From positions 248,001 to 312,000 of the forward strand of contig JAFRNC010000002.1 of assembly GCA_017430365.1 (NCBI GenBank): DNA of 64,000 nt, given 5' to 3'. Source of the stretch: Bacteroidales bacterium (GTDB taxonomy: Bacteria; Bacteroidota; Bacteroidia; Bacteroidales; UBA932). The translations under genes were made by a program, and so were the position numbers. Shown piece after piece: positions 23,777-34,589 of this stretch. The notes beneath the pieces were generated by a model that worked only from the letters and a program-made list of their open reading frames with translations, searched no databases and had not been told where the DNA came from. Position 1 is the stretch's first letter. Each line of letters begins with the position of its first letter.

Positions 23777-25032
23777 TTGATGCTCATGTTCAGGATCTCT
23801 TCTGAATCGTAGTAGCCTTTTTCCAGTTTCTCACGCACCTCTGCGAAAGCGTTGAGCGTGTATTCCACATCTTCTACCGAATGTGCCGCAGTCGGGATGA
23901 TGCGATACATCAGTATGCCCTCGGGAACCACGGGATAGGTGATCACAGAGCAGAAGATGTGGTAGTTCTTGCGCAGGTCGATCAGGATGTTGGTAGCCTG
24001 TGCCATGTTGCCTTTCAGGAAGACAGGGGTGACACATGCTTCAGCGACACCGATGTCGAATCCGCGCTTGCGGAGACCTTCCTGCAGAGAACGGGTGATG
24101 AGCCACAGCTGATTGCGCAGGCGGTCGCCCTCTTCGCCGCGGATGATCTCAAGACGCTTGAGGCATCCCTCAACGATAGCCATCGGGAGAGCCTTGGCGT
24201 AGATCTGCGAGCGGAGATTGTAGCGCAGATAATTGATGATGGCGTGGGGGCCTGCCACGAAGCCGCCGATGATGGCCATGCTCTTTGCATAGGCACCGAT
24301 GTAGAGGTCGATCTCGTCCATCACGCCGAAATGCTCGGAAGTACCGCGGCCGTGAGGACCCATTACGCCGAATCCATGGGCGTCGTCGATCAGGATGCGG
24401 AACTTGTATTTCTTCTTGAGTTCCACGATCTGGTCGAGAATGCCGAGGGCGCCGGTCATTCCGTATACGCCTTCGGTGATTAGCAGGACTCCGCCGCCGC
24501 TTGCTTCGGCTTCCCTGCAGGCACGGGCGAGGATGGTCTCGCAATGCTTGATGTTATTGTGGCGGTATTTGTATTTGCTTCCGATATGGAGCCTGATGCC
24601 GTCGAGCAGGCAGGCGTGGCACTCGTTGTCATAGACGATCACGTCGTGACGGCTTACGAGCGCGTCGATCGTGGAGACGATGCCCTGGTATCCGAAGTTG
24701 AACAGGAAGGCGTCCTCCTTCTTCTCGAAGTCGGCGAGTTCGCGCTCGAGTTTCTCGTGAAGCGAGGTATGGCCGGTCAGCATGCGTGAACCCATGGGAT
24801 ATGCAAGGCCCCAGCGGGCCGCAGCCTCCGCGTCCACCTTGCGGATCTCGGGATGGTTGGCCAGGCCGAGATAGTTGTTAAGGCTCCAGCAGAGAACCTC
24901 CTCGCCCTGGAACCTCATGTGGGGTCCGAGCTCTCCTTCGAGTTTGGGGAACATGTAATAGCCGAAGGCCTTGTCACGGTACTGTCCCAGCGGGCCGCCG
25001 GAATCTTTGGTAATTCTTTCAAAAATATCCAT
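23770..25032 (-). CDS. Alpha-oxoamine synthase family PLP enzyme (serine palmitoyltransferase/KBL-like)
   Basis: The 420-residue class-II fold-type-I PLP enzyme contains LCWSLNNYLGLANHPEIR, GSRMLTGHTSLHEKLERELA, ILIDDAHGFGVMGPHGRG (PLP-binding Asp and His) and YAKSMAIIGGFVAG with the Schiff-base lysine. The family condenses an acyl-CoA with an amino acid. Bacteroidetes use such an enzyme for the first step of sphingolipid synthesis (serine plus palmitoyl-CoA). 2-amino-3-ketobutyrate CoA ligase and 8-amino-7-oxononanoate synthase are close relatives, so the exact reaction is uncertain. It lies 24 bp downstream of gyrB on the same strand and is probably co-transcribed with it. Confidence 0.82.
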   Translation of the reverse strand: MDIFERITKDSGGPLGQYRDKAFGYYMFPKLEGELGPHMRFQGEEVLCWSLNNYLGLANHPEIRKVDAEAAARWGLAYPMGSRMLTGHTSLHEKLERELADFEKKEDAFLFNFGYQGIVSTIDALVSRHDVIVYDNECHACLLDGIRLHIGSKYKYRHNNIKHCETILARACREAEASGGGVLLITEGVYGMTGALGILDQIVELKKKYKFRILIDDAHGFGVMGPHGRGTSEHFGVMDEIDLYIGAYAKSMAIIGGFVAGPHAIINYLRYNLRSQIYAKALPMAIVEGCLKRLEIIRGEEGDRLRNQLWLITRSLQEGLRKRGFDIGVAEACVTPVFLKGNMAQATNILIDLRKNYHIFCSVITYPVVPEGILMYRIIPTAAHSVEDVEYTLNAFAEVREKLEKGYYDSEEILNMSINQ

Positions 25033-25056
25033 AGTTTTCAGAAATAGTTGGCTTGT

Positions 25057-27057
<2,001 letters not shown>

Positions 27058-27070
27058 TTACATAAACGGA

Positions 27071-27078
27071 CAAAGATA
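27071..27078 (-). promoter_or_regulatory. -7 box (TATCTTTG) of gyrB
   Basis: A minus-strand exact match, 28 bp upstream of the start at 27042 and directly downstream of the preceding terminator. Confidence 0.65.
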
Positions 27079-27080
27079 AC

Positions 27081-27115
27081 AAAAAACGGCGGGAAAACCA
27101 AGGTTTTTCCGCCGT
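27081..27115 (-). terminator. Terminator of the TPR/beta-barrel operon
   Basis: On the minus strand, ACGGCGG with following A-rich bases pairs with a matching T-rich arm ending CGCCGT, then TTTTTT. It lies between the beta-barrel stop (27137) and the gyrB promoter. Confidence 0.75.
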
Positions 27116-27136
27116 AAATGACACTTCCCGGACAGC

Positions 27137-28888
27137 TTAGAAATTGATGCAGAAGCCCCCGCCGAAGTTGGCTCCGGGCTCGAGATACAGGGGCATGTAC
27201 TGGTTGCGGTGATTGAGTATGTTCCCGGCCTTCACGAACACCGAAAAATGTTTGTTGATCAGATAATTGACATTGAGGTCAAGATCTATGATGGCAGGAA
27301 CTTCATAAGGCACGGCATAAGACTCCCAACCCACTGTCCTGTCCACCATGGTACCGCTGGTGGAACTGCGGAAATTGCACTCGACCTGGGCTATGATACG
27401 CTCACGGAAATTGTAGCGGAAGAAGGCGTTTCCGGTCCATTTCGGCATCTCGGTCACGACCGACTTGTCCCCGCGGTTCTTATAGCTCGCATAGCGCAGC
27501 CGCCCGCCGAGGGTCACATCCTGTGAACGCCAGAAGATCTCGCCCTGGGTGGAGAACTGGTTGACGTCACGGTATGTCGCGGTAAGCTGGGGCAGCCCTT
27601 CGGTAACTCCGTAGGCAGGGATGAAGAGCATCTTGTTCTTGTAGATCTTGTAGTTGCCCTCGAGATTGATGCCAAGCCTGCCGCCCAGGACCCCTTCGAG
27701 GGAGAGGGTGGCGTCGAGAGGACGCGAGCCGAACTCCATGGGAGAATCCGGAAGGACGAGCGGGCAGTCGTCAATCATGCGCGACAGAGGATTGATGTCG
27801 TTGCCGCCGGTAATGACTGTATGGATCCAGAGAGACTTGTCGATCAGGGTATAACGGAGATCGAGGTCGGGGAATATGCTGCTGCGGGGGGAGAGGTCCA
27901 GTCCCGGTTCCGGGATTGAGTTCTCCATGCCGTAGCGGCTGCCGAACTTGACACCGAGGCGGGCGTGAAGCCGCTTGCGGTCAAGCTGGTATATGGGAGA
28001 GAACTCCACCACCCCGATAGAGAAATCGCGCAGTCCGCCGTAAGAGGCATATTCGATGTTCATGTCGATATACACCCGGTGGATATCGAATGTCGCCCCC
28101 ACATATCCGTTGACATTGAGGAAACCTTCGGTGAGACGCGATGTGTCGGCAAAGGGAGTGAAGGCCAGATGCTTGCGGCTCCTCCTGTATGACATGGTAA
28201 CGTCGTAGTAGACAGTGTTCTCCTCCTTCTGCGCCGAATTGAGGTTGAAGGAGGCGATGAAACTGTCGTTCCGGTGAGAAGCGACGGGATCGAATCCCCG
28301 GCTCAACACAGTTCCGGACGGCGGCGTCCCCGGCTCGAGGCCGTACTTGTAGGTATCGTAATCGTATTTGAGGTCGAACATCAGCTCGCCCGTCGACCAG
28401 TCGTAGGTTATGTCGCCTCCGACGGTATTCTGCATGCGCGAGGCCGGTACGTAGGGTGTATCCCCGAATCCGCGTCCCAGTTCACCGAAGAAAGAATTGT
28501 GACGGCCGTAAAGACCTGAACAGAAGCCGTTCTTCGGCTTCGACTGCAGATAGATCTCTCCGGCAGGCAGAGGTCCCCTGTCCCCGAAAGCGTACTGGGA
28601 GCCGAGGCGTGCGAATACGAACGGAGTGCGGTTAGCCCCCACGGTTGAGAGCTGGACCGATTCATATGGCGTGAAATCGTAGAGGTCCTCGTAGGGACGG
28701 TTGAATATGGAGTAATCGAAACGGACGTCGAAACGGTGCAGGGAGTCATCGACCGAGATCGGGATGGCCGGCTTGCGGATGCCGTCCAGATTGACGTCGT
28801 AGGGACGGCTCACTTCGACCGTCGCCACCTGCGCCCTGAGCGGGAACGCCCAGGCGGCCAGGAACAATATCATCAGGATCCGTTTCAT
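27137..28888 (-). CDS. TonB-receptor-like outer-membrane beta-barrel protein without plug domain
   Basis: The 583-residue protein has a signal peptide (MKRILMILFLAAWAFPLRAQ). Long amphipathic strands then run to a terminal aromatic residue (GGGFCINF), typical of an outer-membrane barrel. No carboxypeptidase-like or plug domain is evident. Segments such as FSVFVKAGNILNHRNQYMPL resemble the C-terminal barrel of TonB-dependent receptors. It overlaps the upstream TPR gene by 4 bp (ATGA), and the two probably act together at the outer membrane. Specific function is unknown. Confidence 0.82.
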   Translation of the reverse strand: MKRILMILFLAAWAFPLRAQVATVEVSRPYDVNLDGIRKPAIPISVDDSLHRFDVRFDYSIFNRPYEDLYDFTPYESVQLSTVGANRTPFVFARLGSQYAFGDRGPLPAGEIYLQSKPKNGFCSGLYGRHNSFFGELGRGFGDTPYVPASRMQNTVGGDITYDWSTGELMFDLKYDYDTYKYGLEPGTPPSGTVLSRGFDPVASHRNDSFIASFNLNSAQKEENTVYYDVTMSYRRSRKHLAFTPFADTSRLTEGFLNVNGYVGATFDIHRVYIDMNIEYASYGGLRDFSIGVVEFSPIYQLDRKRLHARLGVKFGSRYGMENSIPEPGLDLSPRSSIFPDLDLRYTLIDKSLWIHTVITGGNDINPLSRMIDDCPLVLPDSPMEFGSRPLDATLSLEGVLGGRLGINLEGNYKIYKNKMLFIPAYGVTEGLPQLTATYRDVNQFSTQGEIFWRSQDVTLGGRLRYASYKNRGDKSVVTEMPKWTGNAFFRYNFRERIIAQVECNFRSSTSGTMVDRTVGWESYAVPYEVPAIIDLDLNVNYLINKHFSVFVKAGNILNHRNQYMPLYLEPGANFGGGFCINF

Positions 28889-31869
28889 CGATTTGTCTTT
28901 TTAAGGAGGGACAGACGGCTGCGCACCTGACCGGGGACGTCATCTTCGTCGCCGGTAGGCTGATAGCCGTCCAGAATACTGTTGAAAGTGGCTTCCGCCT
29001 GGACCGTATCCCCACGGTCCGCGAAGGAATCGCCGAGGATGATGAAACTCTTGGCAAGCCAGTAGAGCTGGTCGGACCCGGCACGCGAGAAGGCGTAGAC
29101 GAGTTCCTCGACCTTGTCAAAATCGCCTCTGTCATACGCTTCCCTGATGAGGATGTAGGTACTCTCCGCTCCGTATGCATCGGAGCAGTCGGCTGCAAGT
29201 TCCTCGAAGAGCGAACGCGCGCTTTCGCGGTCACCTGTGGTGCGGAACGACTTGGCCATCAGGAAGCGGGCCTCCCTGGTTCCTATCATCTGTCCGTTGC
29301 GGATCACCTCTTCGTAATCCTTGGCGCCGAACGAAGCCCTCATCAGCCCGATTGAAGCATCCCGGCGCATGGCGTCGTCACGGGTACGGGATATCAGCTG
29401 CTTGTAAGCGTCGGCTGCCTCGCGGTAATGCTGAAGGTCCAGATTGATGGCCGCATAAGCGGCCTGCGCTTCGTCGCGGAAAGGCGAGGCGCCCATTTTC
29501 GTAACCTTGAGATAATGGTCTGCCGCGGACTCCATCCGGCCCGTGGCGCGGAGGCACTCGGCAAGATAGAATGTGGCCTGGGGCGCCTTGGCTCCCGTAG
29601 GATACTGGGCCAGGTAGCGCTGCAGGCTGCTTATGGCGGCGGAATGCCGGCCGGACATATATACCTGTTCGGCAGAATTGAATATCATCTGCTCCTTCTC
29701 GTCGGCGCTCTTGATGTCGGAACGGCCGATCTCGTCGAGATAGGCCAGGAAGTCCTCCGGCCTGTTGCGCAGCTGATAGATGCTCTCGAGCCCTGCAAGC
29801 GCATCGTCGGCATCGGAAGACGAAGGTGAGGCGGTCACCACGGCCTTGTAGTACTCGATCGCCTTGTCGTATTTGCGTGAATTGGCATTTATAAGGGCCA
29901 GTTCCAGCAGGGCCTTGGTATAGTAGTCTCCGCCCTTCATCCCGAGCAGCGTATAGAAGCACTCTGTAGCATCATCGTCCCTGCCGGCCTGGACATAGGT
30001 CCTGCCAAGTTCGAACAGAGCCTGGGGATAAAGCGGAGCGGTCCTGTTGTTGCGGGTCACCTCTTTCAGCAGGTCGATCTTCCTGCTTTCCTCCCCCATC
30101 AGGCCGTAAGCCACGGAAGCCTGGAGCACGGGGTACAGGTCCTCGGAAGCCGGCTCGGCCTCGTACACCCGCTCGTAAACCCTTGCCGCATCGGCATACT
30201 TGCCCTGCATGAAACAGGCGTCGGCGAGCCTCGTCTGGGCATCGCGTTCATATTTCTGATACTCGCCCGAAACATTGATGAAGTTGCGGAAATTGTTTTC
30301 GGCATAGACGAAATTGCCGCTCTTCAGATAGTTGTAGGCCTGGTTGTAAAGAGCCTGCGGATATTCGGAAGTGGAGCGGAAATCGTTGTCGGCGAGAAGA
30401 CTGCTCAGAATCGAAATAGCCTCGGAATAGCGTTCGTCACGGTAGCAGCACTCCGCCTCCCAGAAACGGGCCAGGTTGCGGAGGTTATCGTTCTCTCCAG
30501 TCTCGACCGCCGTTTCCAGCAACGGCTCGGCGGCACGGTATCCACCTCCCTCGATAAGTTGGAGGGCACGGAAGAACGACGCCTTCTGAAGGTTGGCGGA
30601 AGACTCCGGGGTATGGTGCTTTATCGCCCTCAGGGCATCGACCGCGGAACTGTAATCCTTGGAAAGGAGGAACGATGCGGCCATGTAGTTGTGGATGATG
30701 TCGCCCTTGCCGCTCTCGGGATAAGCATCCAGGTAGCGTCTGAACTGGGAGATGTCGGTATTGACGTCGAACGAGAGTTTAGCGTAATTGAAGAGGGCGT
30801 CTTCCTGGATCACCTTGTCGTAATCGCACTCCGACGCGGCCTTGAAGGCATCGAGCGCGGCGATCTTGTTCCTTGTCTCCAGAAAACTGTTGGCGGTATA
30901 GTACCATGCGTTCTGTCCGAGTTCGTCCTCCTGGCCCAGGACATGGGAGAAGGACTCGATGGCGGCGGGCCATGATTTCAGGCTGTACGAGATAATGCCC
31001 GAGAAATAGTGGTCCTTACGGCTCATCTGGGCGCCGCTCTGCGCATAGATGTCGAGATAGCGGCGGGCCGACTCCCGGTCACCCTTCTCATAGCAGGCCT
31101 CGGAGAGGATGCGGGCGAGACTGCTCTGCATCTCCTTGTCAAGCTTGTCGAATAGAGGGGTACCGTGCTTGATGACATAGTCGTAGTCCTTCAGCATCAG
31201 CTTGCTCTCAACCGCGAAATAGTCGGCCATGAGGGAGAACTGGTTCCCGTCCCCCACCCGCTCGAAGAGGGGAACGGCCTCGGCGAACTGCCGGCGGATA
31301 TAATGGACGTAACCTTTATAATATGTACTCGGGACGGTATATTGTGAGCGGGGCGAGGCGAGGACTTCGGCGAAGCCTTTCTCAGCCAGGTCATACCCGC
31401 CGGTCTTCAGATTGCTGTAGGCCTTCTTGAAAGTGAAGCCCGTACGCTGTGTCTTGTAAAGATGGTCGCGCTCAATAGTGTTATAGACATCGAGCGCGTC
31501 CTGGTATTTTCCCGTATCGAAATAGCGGGATGCCAGAGCCTCCTTCACCATCGACTGCTGCGGGGCGTTGGGGAACCTGTTGCAGAAGGTGTTGACCAGC
31601 CCCTCGGCGTTGACCTTGTCGAGGGCGATGGCGCACATCACCTTGTAGGCTTCGATTTCCGAACGGTCGAGTGTCCGGAGCGATTCCTTCCCCAGTTCGG
31701 TGAAGGCCTTTTCCGCCGCATAGTATGATCCGCTGTAATAAAGCTTCCGGGCCGATTCGAGGCGGTCGGAGTGCTGCCGGTCCTTGACCTGGCCCGACAC
31801 AGGCAGCGCCGCCAGGAGCAGCAGCAGGACCGCTGCGCCCCTTCTCAGATATACGCTCACGCTTTTCAT
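28885..31869 (-). CDS. Large periplasmic tetratricopeptide-repeat protein
   Basis: The 994-residue protein has a signal peptide (MKSVSVYLRRGAAVLLLLLA) and then about twenty TPR-like helical hairpins across nearly the full length. Examples are ARKLYYSGSYYAAEKAFTEL, EALASRYFDTGKYQDALDVY and CFMQGKYADAARVYERVYEA. TPR arrays are protein-binding scaffolds. The paired outer-membrane barrel gene follows with a 4-bp overlap. A scaffold for envelope assembly or secretion is plausible. It is divergent from ftsE with about 55 bp between the starts. Confidence 0.88.
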   Translation of the reverse strand: MKSVSVYLRRGAAVLLLLLAALPVSGQVKDRQHSDRLESARKLYYSGSYYAAEKAFTELGKESLRTLDRSEIEAYKVMCAIALDKVNAEGLVNTFCNRFPNAPQQSMVKEALASRYFDTGKYQDALDVYNTIERDHLYKTQRTGFTFKKAYSNLKTGGYDLAEKGFAEVLASPRSQYTVPSTYYKGYVHYIRRQFAEAVPLFERVGDGNQFSLMADYFAVESKLMLKDYDYVIKHGTPLFDKLDKEMQSSLARILSEACYEKGDRESARRYLDIYAQSGAQMSRKDHYFSGIISYSLKSWPAAIESFSHVLGQEDELGQNAWYYTANSFLETRNKIAALDAFKAASECDYDKVIQEDALFNYAKLSFDVNTDISQFRRYLDAYPESGKGDIIHNYMAASFLLSKDYSSAVDALRAIKHHTPESSANLQKASFFRALQLIEGGGYRAAEPLLETAVETGENDNLRNLARFWEAECCYRDERYSEAISILSSLLADNDFRSTSEYPQALYNQAYNYLKSGNFVYAENNFRNFINVSGEYQKYERDAQTRLADACFMQGKYADAARVYERVYEAEPASEDLYPVLQASVAYGLMGEESRKIDLLKEVTRNNRTAPLYPQALFELGRTYVQAGRDDDATECFYTLLGMKGGDYYTKALLELALINANSRKYDKAIEYYKAVVTASPSSSDADDALAGLESIYQLRNRPEDFLAYLDEIGRSDIKSADEKEQMIFNSAEQVYMSGRHSAAISSLQRYLAQYPTGAKAPQATFYLAECLRATGRMESAADHYLKVTKMGASPFRDEAQAAYAAINLDLQHYREAADAYKQLISRTRDDAMRRDASIGLMRASFGAKDYEEVIRNGQMIGTREARFLMAKSFRTTGDRESARSLFEELAADCSDAYGAESTYILIREAYDRGDFDKVEELVYAFSRAGSDQLYWLAKSFIILGDSFADRGDTVQAEATFNSILDGYQPTGDEDDVPGQVRSRLSLLKKTNR

Positions 31870-31901
31870 CTTTCTATGATGCGAAAATAGTCAAAAAAAG
31901 T

Positions 31902-31909
31902 TAATTTTG
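31902..31909 (+). promoter_or_regulatory. -7 box (TAATTTTG) of the ftsE-nth-xerD operon
   Basis: Matches TAnnTTTG 16 bp before ATG 31925 and overlaps an earlier in-frame TTG, which supports the later start. Confidence 0.6.
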
Positions 31910-31924
31910 CACAAACATGTCCCT

Positions 31925-32614
31925 ATGAACCCTGATGCACAGCCCATCGTCTTCTTCCGCGACGCCGACATCTCCAACGGCGAGGTGGTGGTGGTTGAAA
32001 ACCTCAACCTGGCCATCCGCCCCGGAGAATTCGTCTATCTGACCGGCAAGGTCGGCAGCGGAAAAACCTCCATCATCCGCACCCTTACGGGGGAGAACCG
32101 TCCCCTCTCCGGAGAGGCGAGAGTCGGGGATTTCGATCTGACGAATCTCAAAAACAAGCAAATACCATACCTCAGGCGCACCCTGGGCATCGTTTTCCAG
32201 GATTTCCAGCTGCTCATGGACCGTTCCGTGGAGGACAATCTGCGTTTCGTACTGCAGGCGACGGGATGGAAGGACAAGCCGGCCATGGCCGAAAGGATAG
32301 CGACGGTCCTGGATGCCGTAGGCCTTGCCAGCAAGTCCTATAAACAGCCCCACCAGCTCTCCGGAGGCGAGCAGCAGCGCGCCGCGATCGCCCGCGCCCT
32401 GCTCAACGAACCCGCCCTCATCCTGGCCGACGAACCTACCGGCAACCTGGACGAAGAGACCGCCCGCGGCATCATGGAACTCCTCTTTGAGATCAACCGC
32501 CGGGGTACCGCAATACTGATGGTGACCCACAACCAGAGCATCATCAGAAACTATCCCGCACGCGTCATACACATCGAGAACGGGGTCTGCAATGAAATCG
32601 GAATCGAAGGATAA
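31925..32614 (+). CDS. ftsE: Cell-division ABC transporter ATP-binding protein FtsE
   Basis: The 229-residue ABC ATPase has Walker A GKVGSGKTS, the Q-loop IVFQDFQLL, signature LSGGEQQRAA, Walker B LILADEPTGNLD and switch histidine MVTHNQ. The short single-domain form with LMDRSVEDNLRFVL resembles FtsE. With FtsX it regulates peptidoglycan hydrolases at the division site. FtsX is not in the window, so a LolD-like role is a possible alternative. The next gene, nth, overlaps it by 23 bp. Confidence 0.85.
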   Translation: MNPDAQPIVFFRDADISNGEVVVVENLNLAIRPGEFVYLTGKVGSGKTSIIRTLTGENRPLSGEARVGDFDLTNLKNKQIPYLRRTLGIVFQDFQLLMDRSVEDNLRFVLQATGWKDKPAMAERIATVLDAVGLASKSYKQPHQLSGGEQQRAAIARALLNEPALILADEPTGNLDEETARGIMELLFEINRRGTAILMVTHNQSIIRNYPARVIHIENGVCNEIGIEG

Positions 32615-33251
32615 ATCCCGTTTCGAGCCACGCTTCGAACCGATTCTGGACTGGTTCGAAGCCAACCGCCCGCTTCCAAAAAGCGAGCTGGTCTTCATGT
32701 CACCCTATCAGCTCATCGTGGCGGTCATCCTATCGGCACAATGCACCGACAAGCGGGTCAATCTCACGACGCCCGCCTTCTATGAGCGCTTCCCCGACAT
32801 CGCATCGCTCGCCGACGCTTCCCCCGAGGAGGTATTCCCTTTGATAAGGTCGATATCCTACCCAAACAGCAAGGCGGCCCATCTGGTAGCGATGGCAAGG
32901 AAAGTGACGGATGATTTCGGAGGGGAGATCCCCCGCGACATAGATTCCCTTATGACCCTGCCCGGCGTGGGCCGCAAGACGGCCAACGTGGTGACATCGG
33001 TGCTCTACGACGAACCCGTCATCGCAGTCGATACTCACGTGTTCAGGGTGGCGCGCCGGCTCGGGCTGTCCGACGGGAAGACGCCCTACGCCGTCGAACT
33101 CGACCTGGAGGCCGGAATCCCCGAATCCGTCCGTCCCAAGGCGCATCACTGGCTTATCCTTCATGGCCGGTATGTATGCACGGCCCGCAATCCCAAATGC
33201 GGGGAGTGCGGCTTAAGCCCCTATTGCCGCCATCATGCGCAGTCACGCTGA
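32592..33251 (+). CDS. nth: Endonuclease III
   Basis: The 219-residue DNA glycosylase/AP lyase has the helix-hairpin-helix LMTLPGVGRKTANVV with catalytic lysine, and VDTHVFRVARRLGL containing the catalytic Asp. The C-terminal 4Fe-4S cluster motif is C-x6-C-x2-C-x5-C (CTARNPKCGECGLSPYC). It removes oxidised pyrimidines in base-excision repair. The start lies 23 bp inside ftsE, and the 3' end overlaps xerD by 17 bp, so the three genes form a tightly packed operon. Confidence 0.96.
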   Translation: MKSESKDKSRFEPRFEPILDWFEANRPLPKSELVFMSPYQLIVAVILSAQCTDKRVNLTTPAFYERFPDIASLADASPEEVFPLIRSISYPNSKAAHLVAMARKVTDDFGGEIPRDIDSLMTLPGVGRKTANVVTSVLYDEPVIAVDTHVFRVARRLGLSDGKTPYAVELDLEAGIPESVRPKAHHWLILHGRYVCTARNPKCGECGLSPYCRHHAQSR

Positions 33252-34155
33252 TATCTACGAGACCACACTGCTCGAATTCCGGGACCACCTGAAACTGGAA
33301 CGGTCCATGTCGCCCAATACCGTTTCGGCGTACCTGTCCGACGTACGCCTTTACTTCCAGAACCTGCGCGACTGCGGAGTGGATCCGGCGGATGCATCCA
33401 TCGACGACATTTCACGATTCCTGGAGGAACGCGTGGAGGCGGGAGTCACAAAGCGGTCACAGGCTAGGATCACAAGTTCCCTTAAGGCACTTTACCGTTT
33501 CCTCGACGCCGAGGGACGGCTCACCGACAACCCGTGCGACAAACTCTCCGTTCCGAAACTGAACCCCTATCTGCCGACCGTCCTGTCGGTCGAAGAGGTC
33601 CTGGCGATACTTGACTCCGTGGACCTGTCCCGGCAGGAAGGACACCGTAACCGCGCAATCCTCGAAGTGCTTTACTCCTGCGGACTGCGCGTCAGCGAAC
33701 TGGTCAACCTGAAGATATCCGACCTCTTCCTGGACGAACAGTTCATCAGGGTATTCGGCAAGGGAAGCAAGCAGAGGCTGGTACCGATCGGAGAACCGGC
33801 GATAAAGGCCATAGGGTTATACCGCCAGGTCAGGGATGCCGGCCCCGTGAGCAAATCGGCCGAGGACATACTGTTCCTCAACCGCAGGGGAAGCAAAATG
33901 ACGCGAGAGATGGTTTTCCACATAGTAAAGGAGCAGGCAGAAGCGGCCGGAATACGGAAAAACGTTTCTCCCCACACATTCCGCCACAGTTTCGCCACCC
34001 ATCTTGTGGAGAACGGAGCCGATCTCCGCGTCGTCCAGGAAATGCTCGGCCACGAGAGCATCCTCACCACCGAAATCTACACCCACATCGACACCCGCAA
34101 GTGGCAGGAGACCATCCTGAAGTATCATCCGTCAAGGGATCTGCCCGGAAACTAA
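33235..34155 (+). CDS. xerD: Tyrosine site-specific recombinase XerD
   Basis: The 306-residue protein has an N-terminal SAM-like core-binding domain (DHLKLERSMSPNTVSAYLSD). The catalytic domain carries the R-H-R-H-Y set: YSCGLRVSEL, HTFRHSFATHLVENGADL, LGHESILTTEIYTHID. Length and absence of extra domains match XerC/XerD housekeeping recombinases that resolve chromosome dimers at dif. The position directly after nth, not near a phage or island, supports the housekeeping role. XerC versus XerD is judged from the HLVENGADLRVVQEMLGH stretch. Confidence 0.9.
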   Translation: MRSHADIYETTLLEFRDHLKLERSMSPNTVSAYLSDVRLYFQNLRDCGVDPADASIDDISRFLEERVEAGVTKRSQARITSSLKALYRFLDAEGRLTDNPCDKLSVPKLNPYLPTVLSVEEVLAILDSVDLSRQEGHRNRAILEVLYSCGLRVSELVNLKISDLFLDEQFIRVFGKGSKQRLVPIGEPAIKAIGLYRQVRDAGPVSKSAEDILFLNRRGSKMTREMVFHIVKEQAEAAGIRKNVSPHTFRHSFATHLVENGADLRVVQEMLGHESILTTEIYTHIDTRKWQETILKYHPSRDLPGN

Positions 34156-34158
34156 AAA

Positions 34159-34181
34159 AGGAAGCCGCAATTGCAACTTCC
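34159..34181. terminator. Small hairpin between xerD and tRNA-Met
   Basis: GGAAG and GCAATTGC/CTTCC arms form an imperfect stem flanked by A-run and T-rich sequence on either side. It could end both convergent transcripts. Confidence 0.5.
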
Positions 34182-34191
34182 TAATTTTCAG

Positions 34192-34265
34192 TAGCGGGAG
34201 CCAGGATTGAACTGGCGACCTCATGATTATGAATCATGCGCTCTAACCAGCTGAGCTATCCCGCC
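34192..34265 (-). tRNA. tRNA-Met (CAT)
   Basis: The 74-nt minus-strand cloverleaf has acceptor GGCGGGA/TCCCGCT with a G-U first pair. The anticodon stem CATGA/TCATG carries loop TTCATAA. The first-pair and stem features fit elongator Met rather than the initiator. A lysidine-modified Ile tRNA with the same anticodon cannot be fully excluded. Confidence 0.9.
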
Positions 34266-34293
34266 GTATGATGCCGCTTGGTACCACTGGTTG

Positions 34294-34364
34294 TTGAGGT
34301 AGACGGATTCGAACCGCCACTAAGAGGACCAGAATCTCTTGTGCTGCCATTACACCATACCTCA
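34294..34364 (-). tRNA. tRNA-Gln (CTG)
   Basis: The 71-nt minus-strand cloverleaf has acceptor TGAGGTA/TACCTCA. The anticodon loop is TTCTGGT (anticodon CTG), and the D-arm TGGTGTAATGGCAGCAC is typical of tRNA-Gln. It is transcribed first, with tRNA-Met after a 28-bp spacer. Confidence 0.93.
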
Positions 34365-34521
34365 ATAATACCGGGGCGCTGCCCCGAACCCCGCCGCTGT
34401 GGCCTTGCTGTCCCGCAGGCTTACGCTGCCCGGCCTCCGCTGGCGGCTGATGCCGCTTGGTCCATCGGCTTGGGACAATCCGGCTCAGGCGTGACGCCTG
34501 TCGAACGGGAGTGCAAAGGTA
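34365..34521 (-). promoter_or_regulatory. Promoter and long repeated leader of the tRNA-Gln/tRNA-Met operon
   Basis: On the minus strand the -7 box TACCTTTG (34521-34514), then CACTCCC, precedes a ~143-nt leader. This has the same length and much the same sequence as the leader of tRNA-Phe at 11373-11531. Shared parts include GGGGC-TGCCCC at the tRNA-proximal end and GCGGCTGATGCCGC. A further partial copy (GATGCCGCTTGGT) lies in the spacer between the two tRNAs at 34269-34281. Confidence 0.75.
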
Positions 34522-34562
34522 GAAAAACTATTTTGGTTTGCAATAAAAAAATTGACTTTTTG

Positions 34563-34570
34563 TATCTTTG
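34563..34570 (+). promoter_or_regulatory. -7 box (TATCTTTG) of nhaA
   Basis: An exact match placing the transcription start near 34577. This excludes the in-frame ATG at 34572 and supports ATG 34590. Confidence 0.6.
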
Positions 34571-34589
34571 CATGAAAGATGCCACACCT